64,000 nt of DNA. It comes from Tetrahymena thermophila SB210. Lineage: Eukaryota > Ciliophora > Oligohymenophorea > Hymenostomatida > Tetrahymenidae. Positions 1 to 14,083 of this stretch are shown one piece after another; positions within the stretch are counted from its first letter, which is position 1; each line of letters opens with the position of its first letter. Location of the stretch: the NCBI RefSeq assembly GCF_000189635.1, contig NW_002476013.1, forward strand, positions 372,001 to 436,000, in the 5' to 3' direction. The translations under genes were made by a program, and so were the position numbers. The notes under the pieces are model-generated. The model was not told where the DNA came from and searched no databases. It saw nothing but the letters and a program-made list of their open reading frames with translations.

Positions 1-1024
1 TCAAAACACATCTAAACTAACTTTGATTAATTTTCGTGTATTAAATTGATGAAGTCTTTTTTTAAAAGCATTAAATTAATATTAAATTTTTGGTAACATA
101 TTAAAATAAATAGCTTAATTAATCTTCGAAATTAATCTAAGGAGCATATATTTTAAATAAAAATTATAAAAAAAAGCAAATTATTTTATTAGGCAAATCA
201 CAAAAGATACATAACATTAATATTATTTATTCTTATAAAGTATTAAAAATATATCTTTTATTATTTTTTTTATGTCTCCTTTTATAATTCGAATCATCCA
301 CAATAAATTTAAAGAATGTTTAATTGTTAATGAAAGAATAAAAAACGATCTCAAATGATAAATTCTTTGAATATTTCTAAAAAAATAAAGTTTAAATAGC
401 AAACTTAATTATTTCTTTGTTTAAATGTTACTTTTAAGCTTTTATCTCCAAAAATATTGAAGTTTTTAAGATTTTTTTCATTAGTTTTTTGGAATATTTA
501 AGAAAAAAAATGTAGAACTATCTAGTATATAGAGATATATCTACAGTCTTTTGATATTTAGTTAGTTAATTTTATTTTTTTATTAGTTAAGAGTCAGTCA
601 GTTTATCTAATTTAATTGAAATTAAAAATTGTTTATCAATTTATTTATGTTATTTTATGCAATTTATTGATTATGCCATTTTCAATCATTAATTTTTCAA
701 AAGAGCCATTTTTATCATATATTAATTTAAGCTTTCATAAATTGAAAATCTTAAGTTTTTGTTCATTTTAACATTTTAAAAAGTTAAAAATATTAATATA
801 GGATCATGAAATAATAATATAGTGACGGTTATTAATCAATAGAAAATAATAAATTGATAGTCAAATTTTAATTTTTTATTTTCTTTAATTAATTTTATAA
901 ATATTTATTTTCTATATTGAACTGTACTATATATTTTATATTGTAAATATAATGGTTATAAATAAACTCTAATACACATGCCTAGAAATATAATTTGAAT
1001 TAGGTAAGATAAGCTTATTTACGA
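1..1024. other. AT-rich intergenic DNA
   Basis: No reading frame with protein-like composition was seen on either strand, and no RNA gene was recognised. This is the 3' flank of the minus-strand gene that ends at 1025. Confidence 0.6.
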
Positions 1025-1924
1025 TCAATAGTCTTTAATAATTATATTTTTAAGTTATGGTTAACTAATTGATAAATCTTCTAATAGTTTAGGGTTTTAT
1101 ATGCATTTTACTAAATAGTTTACCCAATCTCTAAGCATATCTTTATTATTCACCTTGCTTTTACTAACCCACTTTTCGAGGCTTCCATCTTCGTAATATT
1201 AATTAAAAAGTATTTTGTAGTATTTATGAGTAAGCACATACTTGATTACCGAATTGTTAAAAGAATGTATTTTCATATACCTATTAAATTTTTTTTAGAC
1301 TTCACTTAATTTAACACTTTATAGTTCTTGACAAGAAAAAGATTTTAGTTTCTTCAAGTACCTATGAAAAGAATTAAGAATGTTTTTTAAGATATTTTAG
1401 TTTTTAAATCTTTTTTTGTTTTTTGTACATTATTTTTTTGGTTTTATACAATGAGTCTCTAAAAATTATCTTTTTATTTCATAAAAAGTTTTTTGGTTTT
1501 GACTTTATAATAAAATAGCATTTTATTGCTCAATCTGAGAGTGATTAATAATATTTTATCTGCTTTTTTCTATTTGAGTGTCTTGAAGTAAGTTTTTTTT
1601 AGAAATATTTTTTATATGAAGCCTTTAATTTTCTAAATGTAGATTATTTTGTTCTTATAATTATACCATTGAAAAAAGTTTTTAATTATCTTAATTAAGG
1701 TCTTCGTATAAGGTATTATCAATATTATATTACCTAATATTTGAATCTGTTAGCAATAATTGAGGATGATATTGTGCTTAATTACTTGTGTGTTATTAAA
1801 ATTATTCTTCTTGATGGTTTCTAATGTCAAGAAAGAATTCTGGTTCGTAGATAATTTAATCACTTCTTGCCTTAGCCTTTTCTTCAAAACTAGAAAAAAC
1901 AGTGCTTTAACGCTAGAAATTCAT
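1025..1924 (-). CDS. Unrecognised 299-aa protein
   Basis: A single uninterrupted frame in the ciliate code (TAA/TAG = Gln) runs from ATG at 1924 to TGA at 1025, giving 299 codons. The N-terminal half is rich in Gln, Asn and His and looks disordered. The middle is basic. The last ~90 residues look folded, with alternating hydrophobic residues and aromatics (KYYKILFNQYYEDGSLEKWV near residue 235). This tail gives an impression of a ciliate-specific hypothetical family, but I cannot name it. No signal peptide or membrane segment is visible, so it is probably cytosolic or nuclear. No intron is needed. It lies on the same strand as the EGF-RING array but shares no motif with it. I am confident that it is coding; its function is unknown. 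Confidence 0.8.
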
Positions 1925-2653
1925 TTTCTATAATATATCAAATTTATTTATTAAGAATTTAGATTAGGGGAAATTAATTAATTTCTATTTTACCAAAAGA
2001 AATTAAAAATTAAAATTTTTATGATAAATAATAATTATCGATGATATCTTTGATTGATTTGAGGTATTCATAGTTCATTTTAAAAATAATTATTATTATT
2101 ATTATGAGATAAATTAAATTTTAAAAATAATCTAGATTGATTCTCTAATATTATTGGCAGCATATTTAGTGATATATTATATCATTCATAAAGAATAATT
2201 TGGTTTAATAGTATATTTATAAATATTTAATTCTTAAGCAATTTATTGCACAAATAATATTTTATGAAGTAAAAATATTTTTTTTAGTACATGAAAATAA
2301 CAAAAATAGGTTATTCAATTATTAAAATTGAATATATAATTTTAGATGAATATTTACATTTTTTGCATTTTCTTCTAATTTACTTATGTGTATTAATTAA
2401 CTTTCATACATAAAATAAATAATTTAATAAACAAATTAAATGATTGTTCCTTTACTATATTATAAATTAAATTTTGTATGATCATCAACTTAATTATTAT
2501 ATTTATATTCATTTTTAAATTTATCATTTTTTTAGCTTAGAATTATTTAAAAACGAGCTTTAAATAAAAATTAAACAGTATTTATTCAACCAAAATGTTA
2601 AAAATAAATGAAATAAAATAAAAAAATACATATTGATAATTTAAATTTAAAAA
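1925..2653. other. AT-rich intergenic spacer
   Basis: This spacer lies between the 3' end of the first RING-H2 gene and the start of the 299-aa gene, both on the minus strand. It contains only A/T-rich runs and no supported gene. It must hold the promoter of the 1025-1924 gene, but no recognisable element is visible. Confidence 0.55.
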
Positions 2654-4841
2654 TCATTTTATTTAAATTTATTAATTTTAACTTTAATTTTATTTATTTA
2701 TTTTAATATCATCCTAATTAGATTTTTCGTCTTTTAAAATTTTATCATATTTTTATAAGAAAGACTTATTATTGAATTAATTGGTTAACAAAGAAACAGG
2801 AGACTATGACTCAGATGTTATTTCTATTATTAAAAAGTATTTAAATGAAAATATTTTTATAATTTACTTACTTGTTGCATCATAAAAAATATCTTATTAA
2901 GAGTCAAGCTTTAATATCTATGTCATTTTATTTATGTTCTTTTCATCTTTTAATAAGCTAAACTAATTTTATTTTAAACTCTAAAGTGGTAAGAAAAAAT
3001 AAAAAACATTTATAAAATCTTATTAAGAAAATGAATTTAAATCATTTTTTTTATCAGAAATTATGTCTTGAATTTTTTATTTTTATTTTAAAATCTCATT
3101 TTAATCTTAATCTTTTAGATTTTAATTTAATTTTTAAACAACAATATAATCAATTATGTCTGCTATTTTGAAGCTTTATCTGCAGAGGGGACAATTCTCA
3201 TTTTTTCTGATCCAAGCCATCAGACACTCTGAATGAAAAGCATGCTTGCAAATAGTTAACCTGAGATCATGTTGTTTTTGAAGTTCAATTAAACAAATTG
3301 AGCAAGTATGAGTTTCACTCAGAGTAGTATCTCCTTAATTATTTATATTTTCATTTTTTTATTGATCTAATTCAATTTTTTCGATATTTCCTTTAGGTGA
3401 AGCTACATTAAACTCAATATTTTAAATTTAGCTATTTTGATTTTAAAATTTTATAATTAAAAAAAAATATTTAAATTTAATTATTTTACAGCATTTCTTA
3501 TTATTCTTGACTTTACTATTTATTCATTTGAACAATATCTTGCTTTCTAGGTAATTAGTTATTATTTTCAAACTAAATTAAAGGCATAAAATATTAATAT
3601 AAAGTAAGCTTATTAGCTTAAATTTAATCTTATTGAAATTAGCGATTTAAAACAGCTTGATTTTATATTTGTTAAATTTGATTATTATTACTATCTTATT
3701 ACATTTAGGCTCTTCTTCTTCTAATATATTTTTTAGTGAAAAAATAAATAAAAAGTAATAGAATCAACCCACATACTAAAGAAATAATAACTATTATTAT
3801 AAGTTATGTTATATTAAATTTCGAAGGCATAGCTTATTAATCAATAATTTATTACTAATTGCATAATTAGATAGTAATTTATGAAGGATTATTGCTTATT
3901 GATTATCTAATTCCTAAAATCATAAGGCACATATTATTATTGCTAAAATTGGAGGTATTTTAATGTTAGTATTGTTGACATATTTGCTAAATATTTAACT
4001 CATAATTATTTTTAAGAATCATTTTATTGTTATTTTCTTGCATTAATGGTAATTAATTTATATTAATATTAAAATCAATATATATTTCTGCTTTCCCATT
4101 ATTTTTAGTGATGCAAATTGAAGCTTGACTATCTTAAGTTTTATCTATTATTATTTCTAAATTGATCATGTAGTAATTTATTAAAGATGGACTCAACGTT
4201 AGTTCTTAAATTTAGTCTAAGGTTAGTGATTTTGGCTGTATACTACAATTTGAGCCATAAAATTATTAATAGCATGAGCAAATACCAGTTTGTTCATCAC
4301 ACAATCCATGTTAGTTGCATTCGCTATGACATGGATAATAGTTTTAATAAAAGATGACAACAGAATAAGAAACAGGGAAATTGAGCTATTATGAATAAGA
4401 TGTTGTTTCGCTTGGCTAGCTTTGATAAAAAACTGTCAAAAAAGGAAAAGTAGAATAAATTTTAGTATCATTATTCTCCAAAATTAAAAGATGTTAAGAT
4501 AATTATTATTAAGTTGCTAAATTGTCAGAATATTGACATGAATAATTACCTGATATGACATACGACGGTTAATCTAAAGCGCTTTAATTAAAATTGAGGC
4601 AAGCAACAAACTATGAAGCTGAATATTAAATTGAAGATATTGTTATTGAGATGATTAAATAGGATAACTATTTCTAATTATTTGATTTGAAATCTATTTT
4701 AAAATTCCGAATAGTTTGACTCTGATTGATTTGATACACTTAATCTAAACTAAGAATATCTGTAGATAATGATTAGCATTAAATAAAGATTTTGAAAACT
4801 AATATTTATGCTAATAAGTAGTAAATATGGAGTGCTTTCAT
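2654..4841 (-). CDS. EGF-like / TM / RING-H2 protein, array copy 1 (709 aa)
   Basis: Probable membrane-bound E3 ubiquitin ligase. Two exons, 4841-3490 and 3431-2654, flank a 58-bp intron (GTAAAA...AAATAG); phase closes exactly. In order: signal peptide (about 1-23, MKALHIYYLLAQILVFKIF), a long ectodomain, an EGF-like module at ~170-197 (C-x3-C-x5-C-x6-C-x-C-x8-C, starting CHSECNQHGLC), one membrane segment at ~343-366 followed by RRRR, then RING-H2 at ~494-534. The RING has all eight ligands (CSIC, CKHAFH, CPLC) and the Trp of AWIRKNENC that usually contacts the E2. A Gln/Lys-rich tail of ~175 residues follows and is the least certain part. It is the only copy in the array with an intron, which lies shortly before the RING. 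The predicted topology is ectodomain outside and RING in the cytosol. Confidence 0.85.
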
Positions 4842-5924
4842 TACTTTTCTTCTTTTTTTTGATAATTTTTGCAGATTTAATAAAATTAAATTAATTAATT
4901 ATTACTGTTTTTTAGTAAAAAGTCAATATTTTTTATTTTTTTTTGTAAAAAACACTTTCAAGCATACACTACATAATAAGGAATTTTATTTAATTTTATT
5001 AATTCTACTTTGACTTTCATAAACAAAAGACAAAATAAAAATTATTAACTAACTGAAATAAAAGGTTAACAAATAAAATTAGCATTTATAATTTTTTAAT
5101 TTATAGCAAATACTTAAAATTAATATATAAATTTTACATGAGATTTTTTAAAATTTAGATATTTTCATCAAAAAAAGCAAAATAAATGTTCAAAATTAAA
5201 TTACTGTATTACAACATAAAATATGGATGATATGTCTTAAATGTATAAATGTTCTTATAATATTTTATTTTATTTAAAGAAATTTTGATCGATACTAATT
5301 TAGTACCAATAAACAATCTAAATATTTAAATAAACATTTTTTATTTGTTAATATTTTTTTTAGCTATATATTCTTGCTTGAGATTTATTTTTTTAAAATA
5401 TTTGTAATTGTACTAAATATATCTAACCCAATTTTGTAATTTCGCTGACTGGGTACATCATTTCAATCATATTTTTTGAAAGATTTTATTATAAAAATTA
5501 AGTTCATTTGCTGAGTTATTTTAAAAGTTTTTTGTATGAGAAGGCCTCCCCAATTATCACTATTTTGTATACTTACTATAGGAATACTTTTAGAAAAATT
5601 CTTCTAATTAGTAATTAATTTAAATAAATGGTTGAATAAATTCATCTAGTTGAGTTTCCACTTACCAATAAGTGAAAAATTGTTAATACTTTTTCAGCTA
5701 TATTTGATAGATTAAACAATTTAGTTTATTTGCCTAAAAAACTTAAATTATGGTTAAATACTTCTTATTAATTTTAATAGCATTAAAAAAAAACTTTATT
5801 TTGGTTGAATTAAAAATTTAAATCATGTTTAATTAATCGAAAATATGTATTTTAGGTTATTTTTAAATAAATAAATGAATTAAATATTATATTAAGTACA
5901 AAGTTAAAAAATAAATATGATAGA
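4842..5924. other. Intergenic spacer between array copies 1 and 2
   Basis: AT-rich. A slightly less AT-rich patch at 5430-5700 is open on the plus strand for ~85 codons without a good start codon. I do not accept it as a gene. The spacer should contain the promoter of copy 1. Confidence 0.5.
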
Positions 5925-8573
5925 TCAAGAATTCAATGATTAATTTAATTTTGCAAGTTTTTAGGTGTTTTTGTTTATTAATATATTTTCTTATTGAGCT
6001 TATTCAAAGTTACTTTCTAAAAGATTTTCGCTATTACTTTTAAATAAATTAAAATTTAATTTTATCTCTTAATTATTATTATTTCCATCCTATTCTTCTA
6101 TAATATTATCTTCAATAACATTTTTAGATTTCTTCTAACTAGTTTTGAATTTTGATTATTACTGATAAGCATTCCTTTTATGTTTAGAATTAGCTTTTTG
6201 TTTTTATTCTAAGTCTTTATAATATTTAGGTGTCTTTGGGGATTCTATTGAATAACAGAATTAATTTTGTAATTTCTAGTTACTGTTTAGGTGTTTATTA
6301 GAATAATCTTAGTTGAGAGACATCATTAGATTAAATTGAGAGAAGTCTTTGTTATTTTCAGGAGAGCTTTCTGTATACAAAGTGGCTTGAAATTTTTAAG
6401 GGCTATATTAGGAGCTTTAATTTTTGCTCAAAAAAGATGTTTGATCAATTATTTTCTAGAAATCTATTTTATTTTTATCTTTTTGAACATTTTATTACTC
6501 TTTTTAGTCTTCATACTCAAACTAAAATTAATCAAGTGATAATTATTCAATCAAATACTTTTTAATCATATTTAAAAATTGTTATCCTTCAAGCTCAAAT
6601 ATTTCAACTTTTTAGAATTTAGATAATAATTATTCTTTATTGGAATTGATTCGATCTTTTTATGTTTAGTCTTAAATTAGTTCTAACTTCTTTGATACTA
6701 TATATTCAATCATTTGATTTATTCCAAATTCTTATCTGCAAATAGGACAATTATCATTCTTTTAAAGCCAGTCATTCAAGCATTATGAGTGAAATGTGTG
6801 ATTACATATTGTTTATCTAATTTATTCATCTGAATTAAATTCAATTAGGCAGATAGAACACGTCTATTTTCCATTTATTTAACTTTCGCTTAGCGAAGGT
6901 ACTTTTTTTTCTTAATTCTACTACTATGATAAGCTGTCCTTATTTTCCTCGTCAAGGTATTTACTACCTGATTAGCAATTGGAAATAATTTATATAGCTT
7001 TATGACCTAATAAACCCGCTTAAACAGGAGACATCACTTACACTTAAAGACTAGGTAAAATATTATTACATTTTATTTTGAATTCTAAGTCACTATTTTA
7101 TTCATTTTTTATTTTGCCTTAATCAACGAGGATTTTACTTTATTGAGCTTCAATTTTGTTGACAGATTATTATATACTTGATTAAAATTTAATGATAGGC
7201 ATTAAATATTCTTGTAAAATGCGCTTTTTCTGAGAAATAAGCTATTTTATTTTATCTTTTTACGTATGTTAATTAACAAAATTAAAGAAATCCTATGCTA
7301 AAACATCATTCTGCAAATTATTTATGTTCAAATTTCTATTTTGGATTGTGCTTTTTAATTTTTTCTTCAATACCTTTAAAATAATAATTAAAACACACAT
7401 TCCACTTAAAGAGCAGACTAGGATTATCGTTATTTATACTTAGTTTAATTGTGAAGATTAGCTTTTATTATTTTAATTATTTGCTTAATTGTTATTATTG
7501 CCTACATCATAAGTAGTAGAGCTGGTTTGAAGTTCCAATTAAACACCAATCAAAGAAAATTAACTTTGGGACATAGCTTATTTCATTGCTAAAACCAAGA
7601 AACACTAATTTTATATTTGAAGACCACCTATATTTACTATATCTGTGTCATTAACATTTTGTAAATAATAATTACTGCATAAGAGATCTACATTTTATAT
7701 TTGCATAATTTAGTTTGACATGACAAATCTCTAATTATTTTGATTATCTGTAGGTAAATTTAATTCGTTTACATTTATTAAAATACCAATCATGGCTTCT
7801 TAATTCATTTACCTGAACTGTAGTGTTAAATGACTTTAGTTATTGTTTAACATAACTTGAGTTAGATTAATAAAAAAGTAAGATGTTTTTTGTTGGTATA
7901 TAGTGATATCAACTGAATCATAATTTTAATTTAAATTCAAAGAATCAGCTTGAAAACTACAATCTATATTAAAATATAAAGGCTAGCATTGACATTATCC
8001 TGTTTTCTAGTTGCAAACTCCATTGTAATTATTGCAATTATTATGACAAGGATACCAACTTGAGTAATAAGTAACTAAAACATAGTTGATTTGACTTTTC
8101 AATTATTTAGATTCTGACAGAAAATCATTTGGGTGTTCTAAATAAAATATTGTTAAATATGCTTTATTATTATTTACTAAATTTATATCGCTTGCGTTGA
8201 TAACAATTAAGTGCTGACTAATCTATTACTGTGTTGCATTAGCATCCATATATTAGCAACTATAGGCTCCAGCGTTTTAAAAGTTTATATCCTAGAGAAC
8301 GTCATAATTGAAATTGAGACATGCGATGAAAGTTGATTAAGGGATCTATGTAAATGTTAAATCAATATCAATAACGAGAAAATTATTGTTTGCTAAATCT
8401 TATTTATTTTTCTTAAGATTTAAAATCATGCTTTGAGTGTTATTAGCTTATTGTATTTAATTGATTTCGTAAAGATTTAAGACCTTGTAATCAGTAGGTT
8501 GGGTCTGATTGTTTTGTTATTCTTAAGCTATAACATATTCTGCAAATGTTATAAAAAAGAGGTAAACCAGCAT
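5925..8573 (-). CDS. EGF-like / TM / RING-H2 protein, array copy 2 (882 aa)
   Basis: A single exon runs from ATG 8573 to TGA 5925 and is open for 882 codons in the ciliate code. Signal peptide at ~1-17 (MLVYLFFITFAEYVIA); EGF-like module at ~171-200 (six Cys, beginning CHNNCNNYNGVC); membrane segment at ~383-405; RING-H2 at ~571-612 with CSIC, CNHTFH, CPIC and the conserved Trp in NDWLQKNDNC. A cytosolic tail of about 270 residues follows, rich in Ser, Asn, Gln and Lys, with clusters such as SIESPKTPKYYKD that could be phosphorylated. The ectodomain aligns by eye with copies 1, 3, 4 and 5. The predicted role is a receptor-like E3 ligase in the plasma or endosomal membrane; its ligand is unknown. 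Confidence 0.9.
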
Positions 8574-10048
8574 TGAAAGAAAGTCTTATTTGAGTTAAAT
8601 TTTTATTCTAAAAAGAATTTTTTTTTTTTATTAAAAAGTTTTTTGTTTTTAGTTTATTAAAAATAGAAACAAAAATTACATGCCATTTAACTAATAATTT
8701 AAGAAGCAATTAATTAATAACAATTTACCACAAAATTTTATTTTAAATAATAGAATCAGTAAATTACCTAACAATAATCAACAATCGTTTTTTTACTTGA
8801 CCTATTTTGCTAAAAAATGCCACAGATACAAAATTGCATATTCAAAACAAAATAGCTGCTTTTTTAAGAAGCTTTCTATGAAAATTGAATTTTATGTTTT
8901 ATTTTTAATATTTTTAATATTTCACAAGTATTTTATAACTTCCTATAAGGGTAAAGAAAAGCTCATATTTTTACATTTTATATGATCTCTATTAATTTAT
9001 AGCTTCAAGAAATGCTAACCAGTAATATTAATAATTTAAAGTGCTTAATAAAAATAAATTTTACATTTAGGGTGAGATAATAAAATAAATTAAATCAGTA
9101 AACAAAAGCCAAAATATTAGTGAATGAATATATAGTTATATTATAAAATTAAAAAGACTCTTAGTGCGTTTTTCTGTCTTTCTGGCTGAAAGATTAATAA
9201 AAAATTATTATTTGTTAACTTATTAGATTATAAAGTCGAATCTACAAACATAATAAATTCACTCTATAAGTAATACTTTAATAGAATGTTATTTATACAT
9301 AGAAAATTTTGTGAAGAAATAAATATATCTTCTCTTTAGTATTTTGATCTAAATCCATCCATATTCTTTAGTTAACTTACCAGGGGTTTTAATTAATTGG
9401 ATATTTTTGATTGAAAAATTTGATATTACTTAAAAATCTTCAATTTATTTATGAATGATATCGATTAAAAATTTAGGAAAAATAATCAAAATTTAGTAGA
9501 GTTAAAACAAAAAAAACACAAGAAAACATGAAATAAAAGTTATTGAAGATAGTGAAAAGCATAAATTGAATTGGGATTATTTTATTTCAATATTTCGAAA
9601 AATTAAAAATAGGCTTTGTTATGTCAACTCATCAAAAAGCTATGAAATAAGTAAATATTCTTTTAAACTCTTTTTTTATAGATCTTAAATATTTTTAAAA
9701 TTAAAACATTAAAAAAATATATTTTGAGATAATTAGAAGAAAAAAAAACTATTTTAACATTTACATAATATTTACTTAATCAAATTCAGTAAAAATATTT
9801 AGTTAAGTTACTAAGATCGATCAATAAAGTATATAATTAATTCTTCAAATACAAATTTTAGTTGAAAAAATAGACCAATTTATATATTTTATTTATTTTT
9901 AATAAACATAAAAAACTTCTTAGTAATTCAATATAAAAAGCAACATTCATTTATTCATTCATTAATTCTTCAGTCCATTTTAATATTTTTTGCAGCTAAT
10001 ATTTTTAAATTATCAAAAATATAAATAGATAAATAAAAATATTTAAAA
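8574..10048. other. AT-rich intergenic spacer
   Basis: Lies between array copies 2 and 3. Short standard-code frames here (8797-8985 plus) have no protein-like composition. No RNA gene or repeat family was recognised. Confidence 0.55.
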
Positions 10049-12700
10049 TCAACTTTTTTATGAAGTAAATATTTTTTAATTTCCAGTTTAATTTTAAAAG
10101 CTTGAGAAATTGTTTTAATTTTCTGAATATTCTTAATTTTATTCATCTTTTTGCTCTTCGTTATTAGCAAAGTTTTAATATTAGTTTTAATTTTCATCTT
10201 ACATTTTCAAATGGTTATGTGTAATAGAATTCTTATTTTTTAGATTCAAAGTTTTTTTGGTGAATACTTAGCTCTTACTAGAAAAGTAATTTTAATTTTA
10301 AATTGGATAACTGACTTCTTCTGGAATGTTATCAATAGATTTGTGAGTATTTTTCTAATTATTTTATGCATTTAACTCTTATTAGTTTTATGAGAATTTT
10401 TATAATGTAAAAATGCTTGGATTCTATGAGTGTTATGGTAATTCTGCTGTTGGTGACTAAATAAGTTATTATTGAACATATACGCTTTAAAATTTGCTTA
10501 CAGGTGAAGAGAGAGTTGACAAATAAGTAGGGCTTAAGCAAGTAACTTAGTCATAATTTTAATTAAGTAATGCGTTAGATTCTTCTAGCTTAAAAGCTTT
10601 TTCATCTTTGGTTATTTTATCGCTTTAAGTATTAGCTACTGGTTAAGCATTTTGTTGTTTTGGTTATTTTTGAATGATTAATTCTTTATCTATCTTGAAA
10701 AATTTAAAAATAGTCAAAAAATCATCATCCGTAAATTAAATGATTTGTTCCTTTTATGTTAATAGGATGTCTTCAATTTTATTCTTATTCTATATGATAG
10801 CAAGCTATTAGTCTTTATTCTCAGCTTAAGCTAATTTTTCTTTGGCTAAATAATCTATCATATCTAATATATCAAAACTCTATCTGCAGAGAGGACAATT
10901 ATCATTCTTTTAAATCCAATCTTAAATGCATTCGATGTGAAAAGTATGACTGCAGATTGTTTTTTGAACTTTTTCTTAGGGCACAAATTCAATTAAACAT
11001 ATTGAGCAACATTATTTACTGCTATTTAAGCTTGTATTCAACTAAACTGACTTATTAAGATTTGTCTCCAAATCTTACAGTTATAAGTTATCTTTTTGAT
11101 TTTTTCTTTTCTATTTTTAAGTTTCTTCTTATGATACTTTATCTAATGCACTTTCAGCTAGTACGCTTTAATCTAATTATGTTCTTGTTTATGATTAGAA
11201 AGGTATACTTGGCATTAAATAATTCTAAAGTGCACGTTTCTTTGATAGAATGAGCTTTTTTTTTTATTATATTTTTAATCTCAATTGTAAATTTATGAGT
11301 AAATCTGGATTATTTGCTTGTTGTTATTAATTTTCTTAATCATTTCGAATTTATTCTTACTGTTGACTTAGATACCTACTTTCAAGCATTTTTTAGCATC
11401 TTCTGCATACAGTAAATAGTAATAAAAAGGCTACGAAAATAAATGCTAAGCCAACTAAAACATAAATTGTTATTTCATATGCTTAATACTTTGATTGTAC
11501 ATCTGTTGTTAGTGAAGTACTATATGTGCTGTTGCTACCTGAGTTGTTCCCAGTTATAGATTTAGGATCTCTTAAGTTAGTATTATTATTTATATTATTT
11601 TAAGTTGAGTTAGAAGTCGCAGAATTTGTAGTAGTATTAGCTAAAATATTAATACCAAAATTCACAATAATAGATAGCTTTGAGTTTGATAATTGTTACA
11701 TATTAAATACGATAAAGCATTGATTTGATTAAGGTTATTAAGAATTATTGCTTAAGCTATTTGTGCTGTTTTAAAATTGACTGCACAAACTGTCTACATT
11801 TGAAATATTCATATAGCTATTAGCCATCGAATAATACATTTAATATTAATCTGGAGAAGGTTATTAGTTTTGATTAAAAAGCATATAAATATTTAAATTA
11901 GATGCCCCATATATCTTTTTAAGAGAAAATTAAATGTTTTATCCTTAAGCTTTCTAAATAATGTTTGTCATGTTTATCGAAAAAGTGTATTGGGATCGTG
12001 GCTAAATTGTTATGTATGTACTGTCTTTATCATTTTGAATATTTAAAGGATTTAAGTACAAGCCACAATCAGCTCCAGTGTAGAATTAATTGCAACTGCA
12101 AACCCCAGTTTAATCATTACAATAACCATTTAAACCGTTGCAGCTGCTATGACATGGTACTTTACTGTAGTAATAAACATACACATCATAATTAATTGGT
12201 TAAGGTAAGGGTATTAAAGAAGCTTTTTAAATGCTATTAGTGGATTAGTATAGCACTGTTAGGTAAATTGTGTTATTTTATTGATAAGAAGGATCGCTCG
12301 TATCTATAATTAGAAGTTGCTAAGCCAAATTCTACTATTAAGCGACCTAATCAGTAAAGCTGCAATTATATTGGCCCTAATTAACAAACGAATCTTGTTA
12401 CAAAGGGTCTTGATTGTAGTTTAAACAAGATATAAACTAAAATTATGAATCCTGCTTTGACAGTATAATTATATCTATCACAATATATCTCTGACTGAAA
12501 TAGCTATTTGATAATGAAAGCTAAAAAGTTTGGGCACTTAGATTTTGGTTGACTTAATACAAATAATTTGACCCAAAAACCTAATATTTTTAAGTTTAAT
12601 TTGAAGTATTTGTAGAATTTTATTGCTAACTATATGTCTAAGTGATTATAAGTAACCAACAAATACAGAATGCGTTTTTTGTTTTTGCTGAGATGCTCAT
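10049..12700 (-). CDS. EGF-like / TM / RING-H2 protein, array copy 3 (883 aa)
   Basis: A single exon runs from ATG 12700 to TGA 10049. The signal peptide is MSISAKTKNAFCICWLLI plus a few residues. The EGF-like module lies at ~183-210 (CHSSCNGLNGYC...GADC). An Asn/Thr/Ser-rich juxtamembrane stretch follows, with several N-x-S/T sites, and then a membrane segment at ~409-431 (VLVGLAFIFVAFLLLF). RING-H2 lies at ~563-604 with CSIC, CSHTFH, CPLC and the Trp of QDWIQKNDNC. An extra Cys immediately before the first RING ligand (CCSIC) is shared with copy 4 (CCAMC). The tail is ~280 residues and Gln/Asn rich. Same orientation and domain order as its neighbours, so it is a product of tandem duplication. 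Confidence 0.9.
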
Positions 12701-14083
12701 ATTTTGGAAATGCTGATTTACTTCTACTTTTCTTTTGCCTATTTTAATTGGCTATTTTGTTGTTTGTTTTTTTAATGTTTATTTTTTTAATTTTTAAAGA
12801 TCAAATTTTTGTCTAATTAATTATCAATTATATTTTTTTTATTGTTTTAAGCAAATAAAAACTGCTTAAAAAATGTATTAAATAACAGAGAATTTATAAG
12901 CCCATCTATTCAGTTTTGTTTGCCATTTTAAAAGTATATAAATTAATTTAATTACACAAATTACATAGCAAAAATTAAAAATTTACATTTTATCCAAATA
13001 AAAAACACCATTAAAAACCTAAATAGCAATAAGCCAGATAAAATTTAAAAAATTTGATGCCGTATTATAGGCTGGTTTGTTATGCTTAAACATTTTTGAG
13101 TTTTGCAGATGGAAAGATTATTAATTCATTAAAGCACAGTTATTAAATTATGTTATCAATTAATAAATTATATTTCAAATTATTCTAACTCAGTTCTCTC
13201 ATTAAAAAAATCAAAAATGAATTAAAATAAAAATAATATAATTAAAATAAATTTATATTATAATTAGAATAAATTATCTAAGAGTTGTAAACAATTTTAA
13301 ATAATTTTGTTATTATTCTAGATATTTAAATAATATGAATTTATGAGTATCAATCATATTTCAATAATTAAATTTACTTTAGTCTGAAATTATGTTAATT
13401 TTGCGATTATTATTTTTAAGATTACTTTAAAAAATGTATTAAAAAAGTATTCAAATGAATAAAAATATTTTTTATCTAAATGCTCTTAAATTATTTTAAT
13501 GACGAATTTTTTATATTTTCTTATATTGTAAATTTAATAGTAAAATTATGTGTTCTTCTTAATTAAATTGCCTTTAGGATAGTTGATGAATTAGAAGTCT
13601 GTTCATCTTTTCTGTAATTCTAGTTAGCAAAAAAATTAATTTTTTTAAATTCTGATTTTTGGGTTTAAAAATTAATATTTAAAAAAGTTTTCAATTAAAA
13701 GTTTACTGTAAAATTAATTTAATGATACATTTTATATTTAATATACTATGAATCTTCATGTATTAGCAGTAGATGCGTACCAGAAGTTTTTGGCTTAAGC
13801 CTAAGCTTGTATCTTATTTATTTTAAAAAAATTAAAAAAATATTATGGGTGTTAATATATGAGAATGATAGTATCAATGAATCAGAATTTAAATTTTTAA
13901 AGATTGTTTTATTTGAATTTTTTAATTTTTTTGAAATAAAATATTTATTTAGATTGGAAAATAATAATTTTTAATTAATCTTGATAGATTTGTAAGAAAG
14001 ATTTTAATGTACAAGTATATAAATGTATAAATAAAGTTGTAGTAGATTAATAGTGTTTAGTATTATTGTAAAGTTATTTATGT
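12701..14083. other. AT-rich intergenic spacer
   Basis: Between array copies 3 and 4. A plus-strand frame from ATG 13748 begins in a protein-like way for ~20 codons and then becomes plain AT-rich sequence. I do not call it. Confidence 0.5.

Noticed and set aside
5435..5693. Plus-strand open stretch in the spacer between array copies 1 and 2
   Set aside because: No good ATG, no motif and no supporting exon nearby.
13748..13980. Plus-strand frame beginning MNLHVLAVDAYQKF
   Set aside because: Only the first ~20 codons look protein-like; the remainder is A/T-rich noise and no splice site rescues it.
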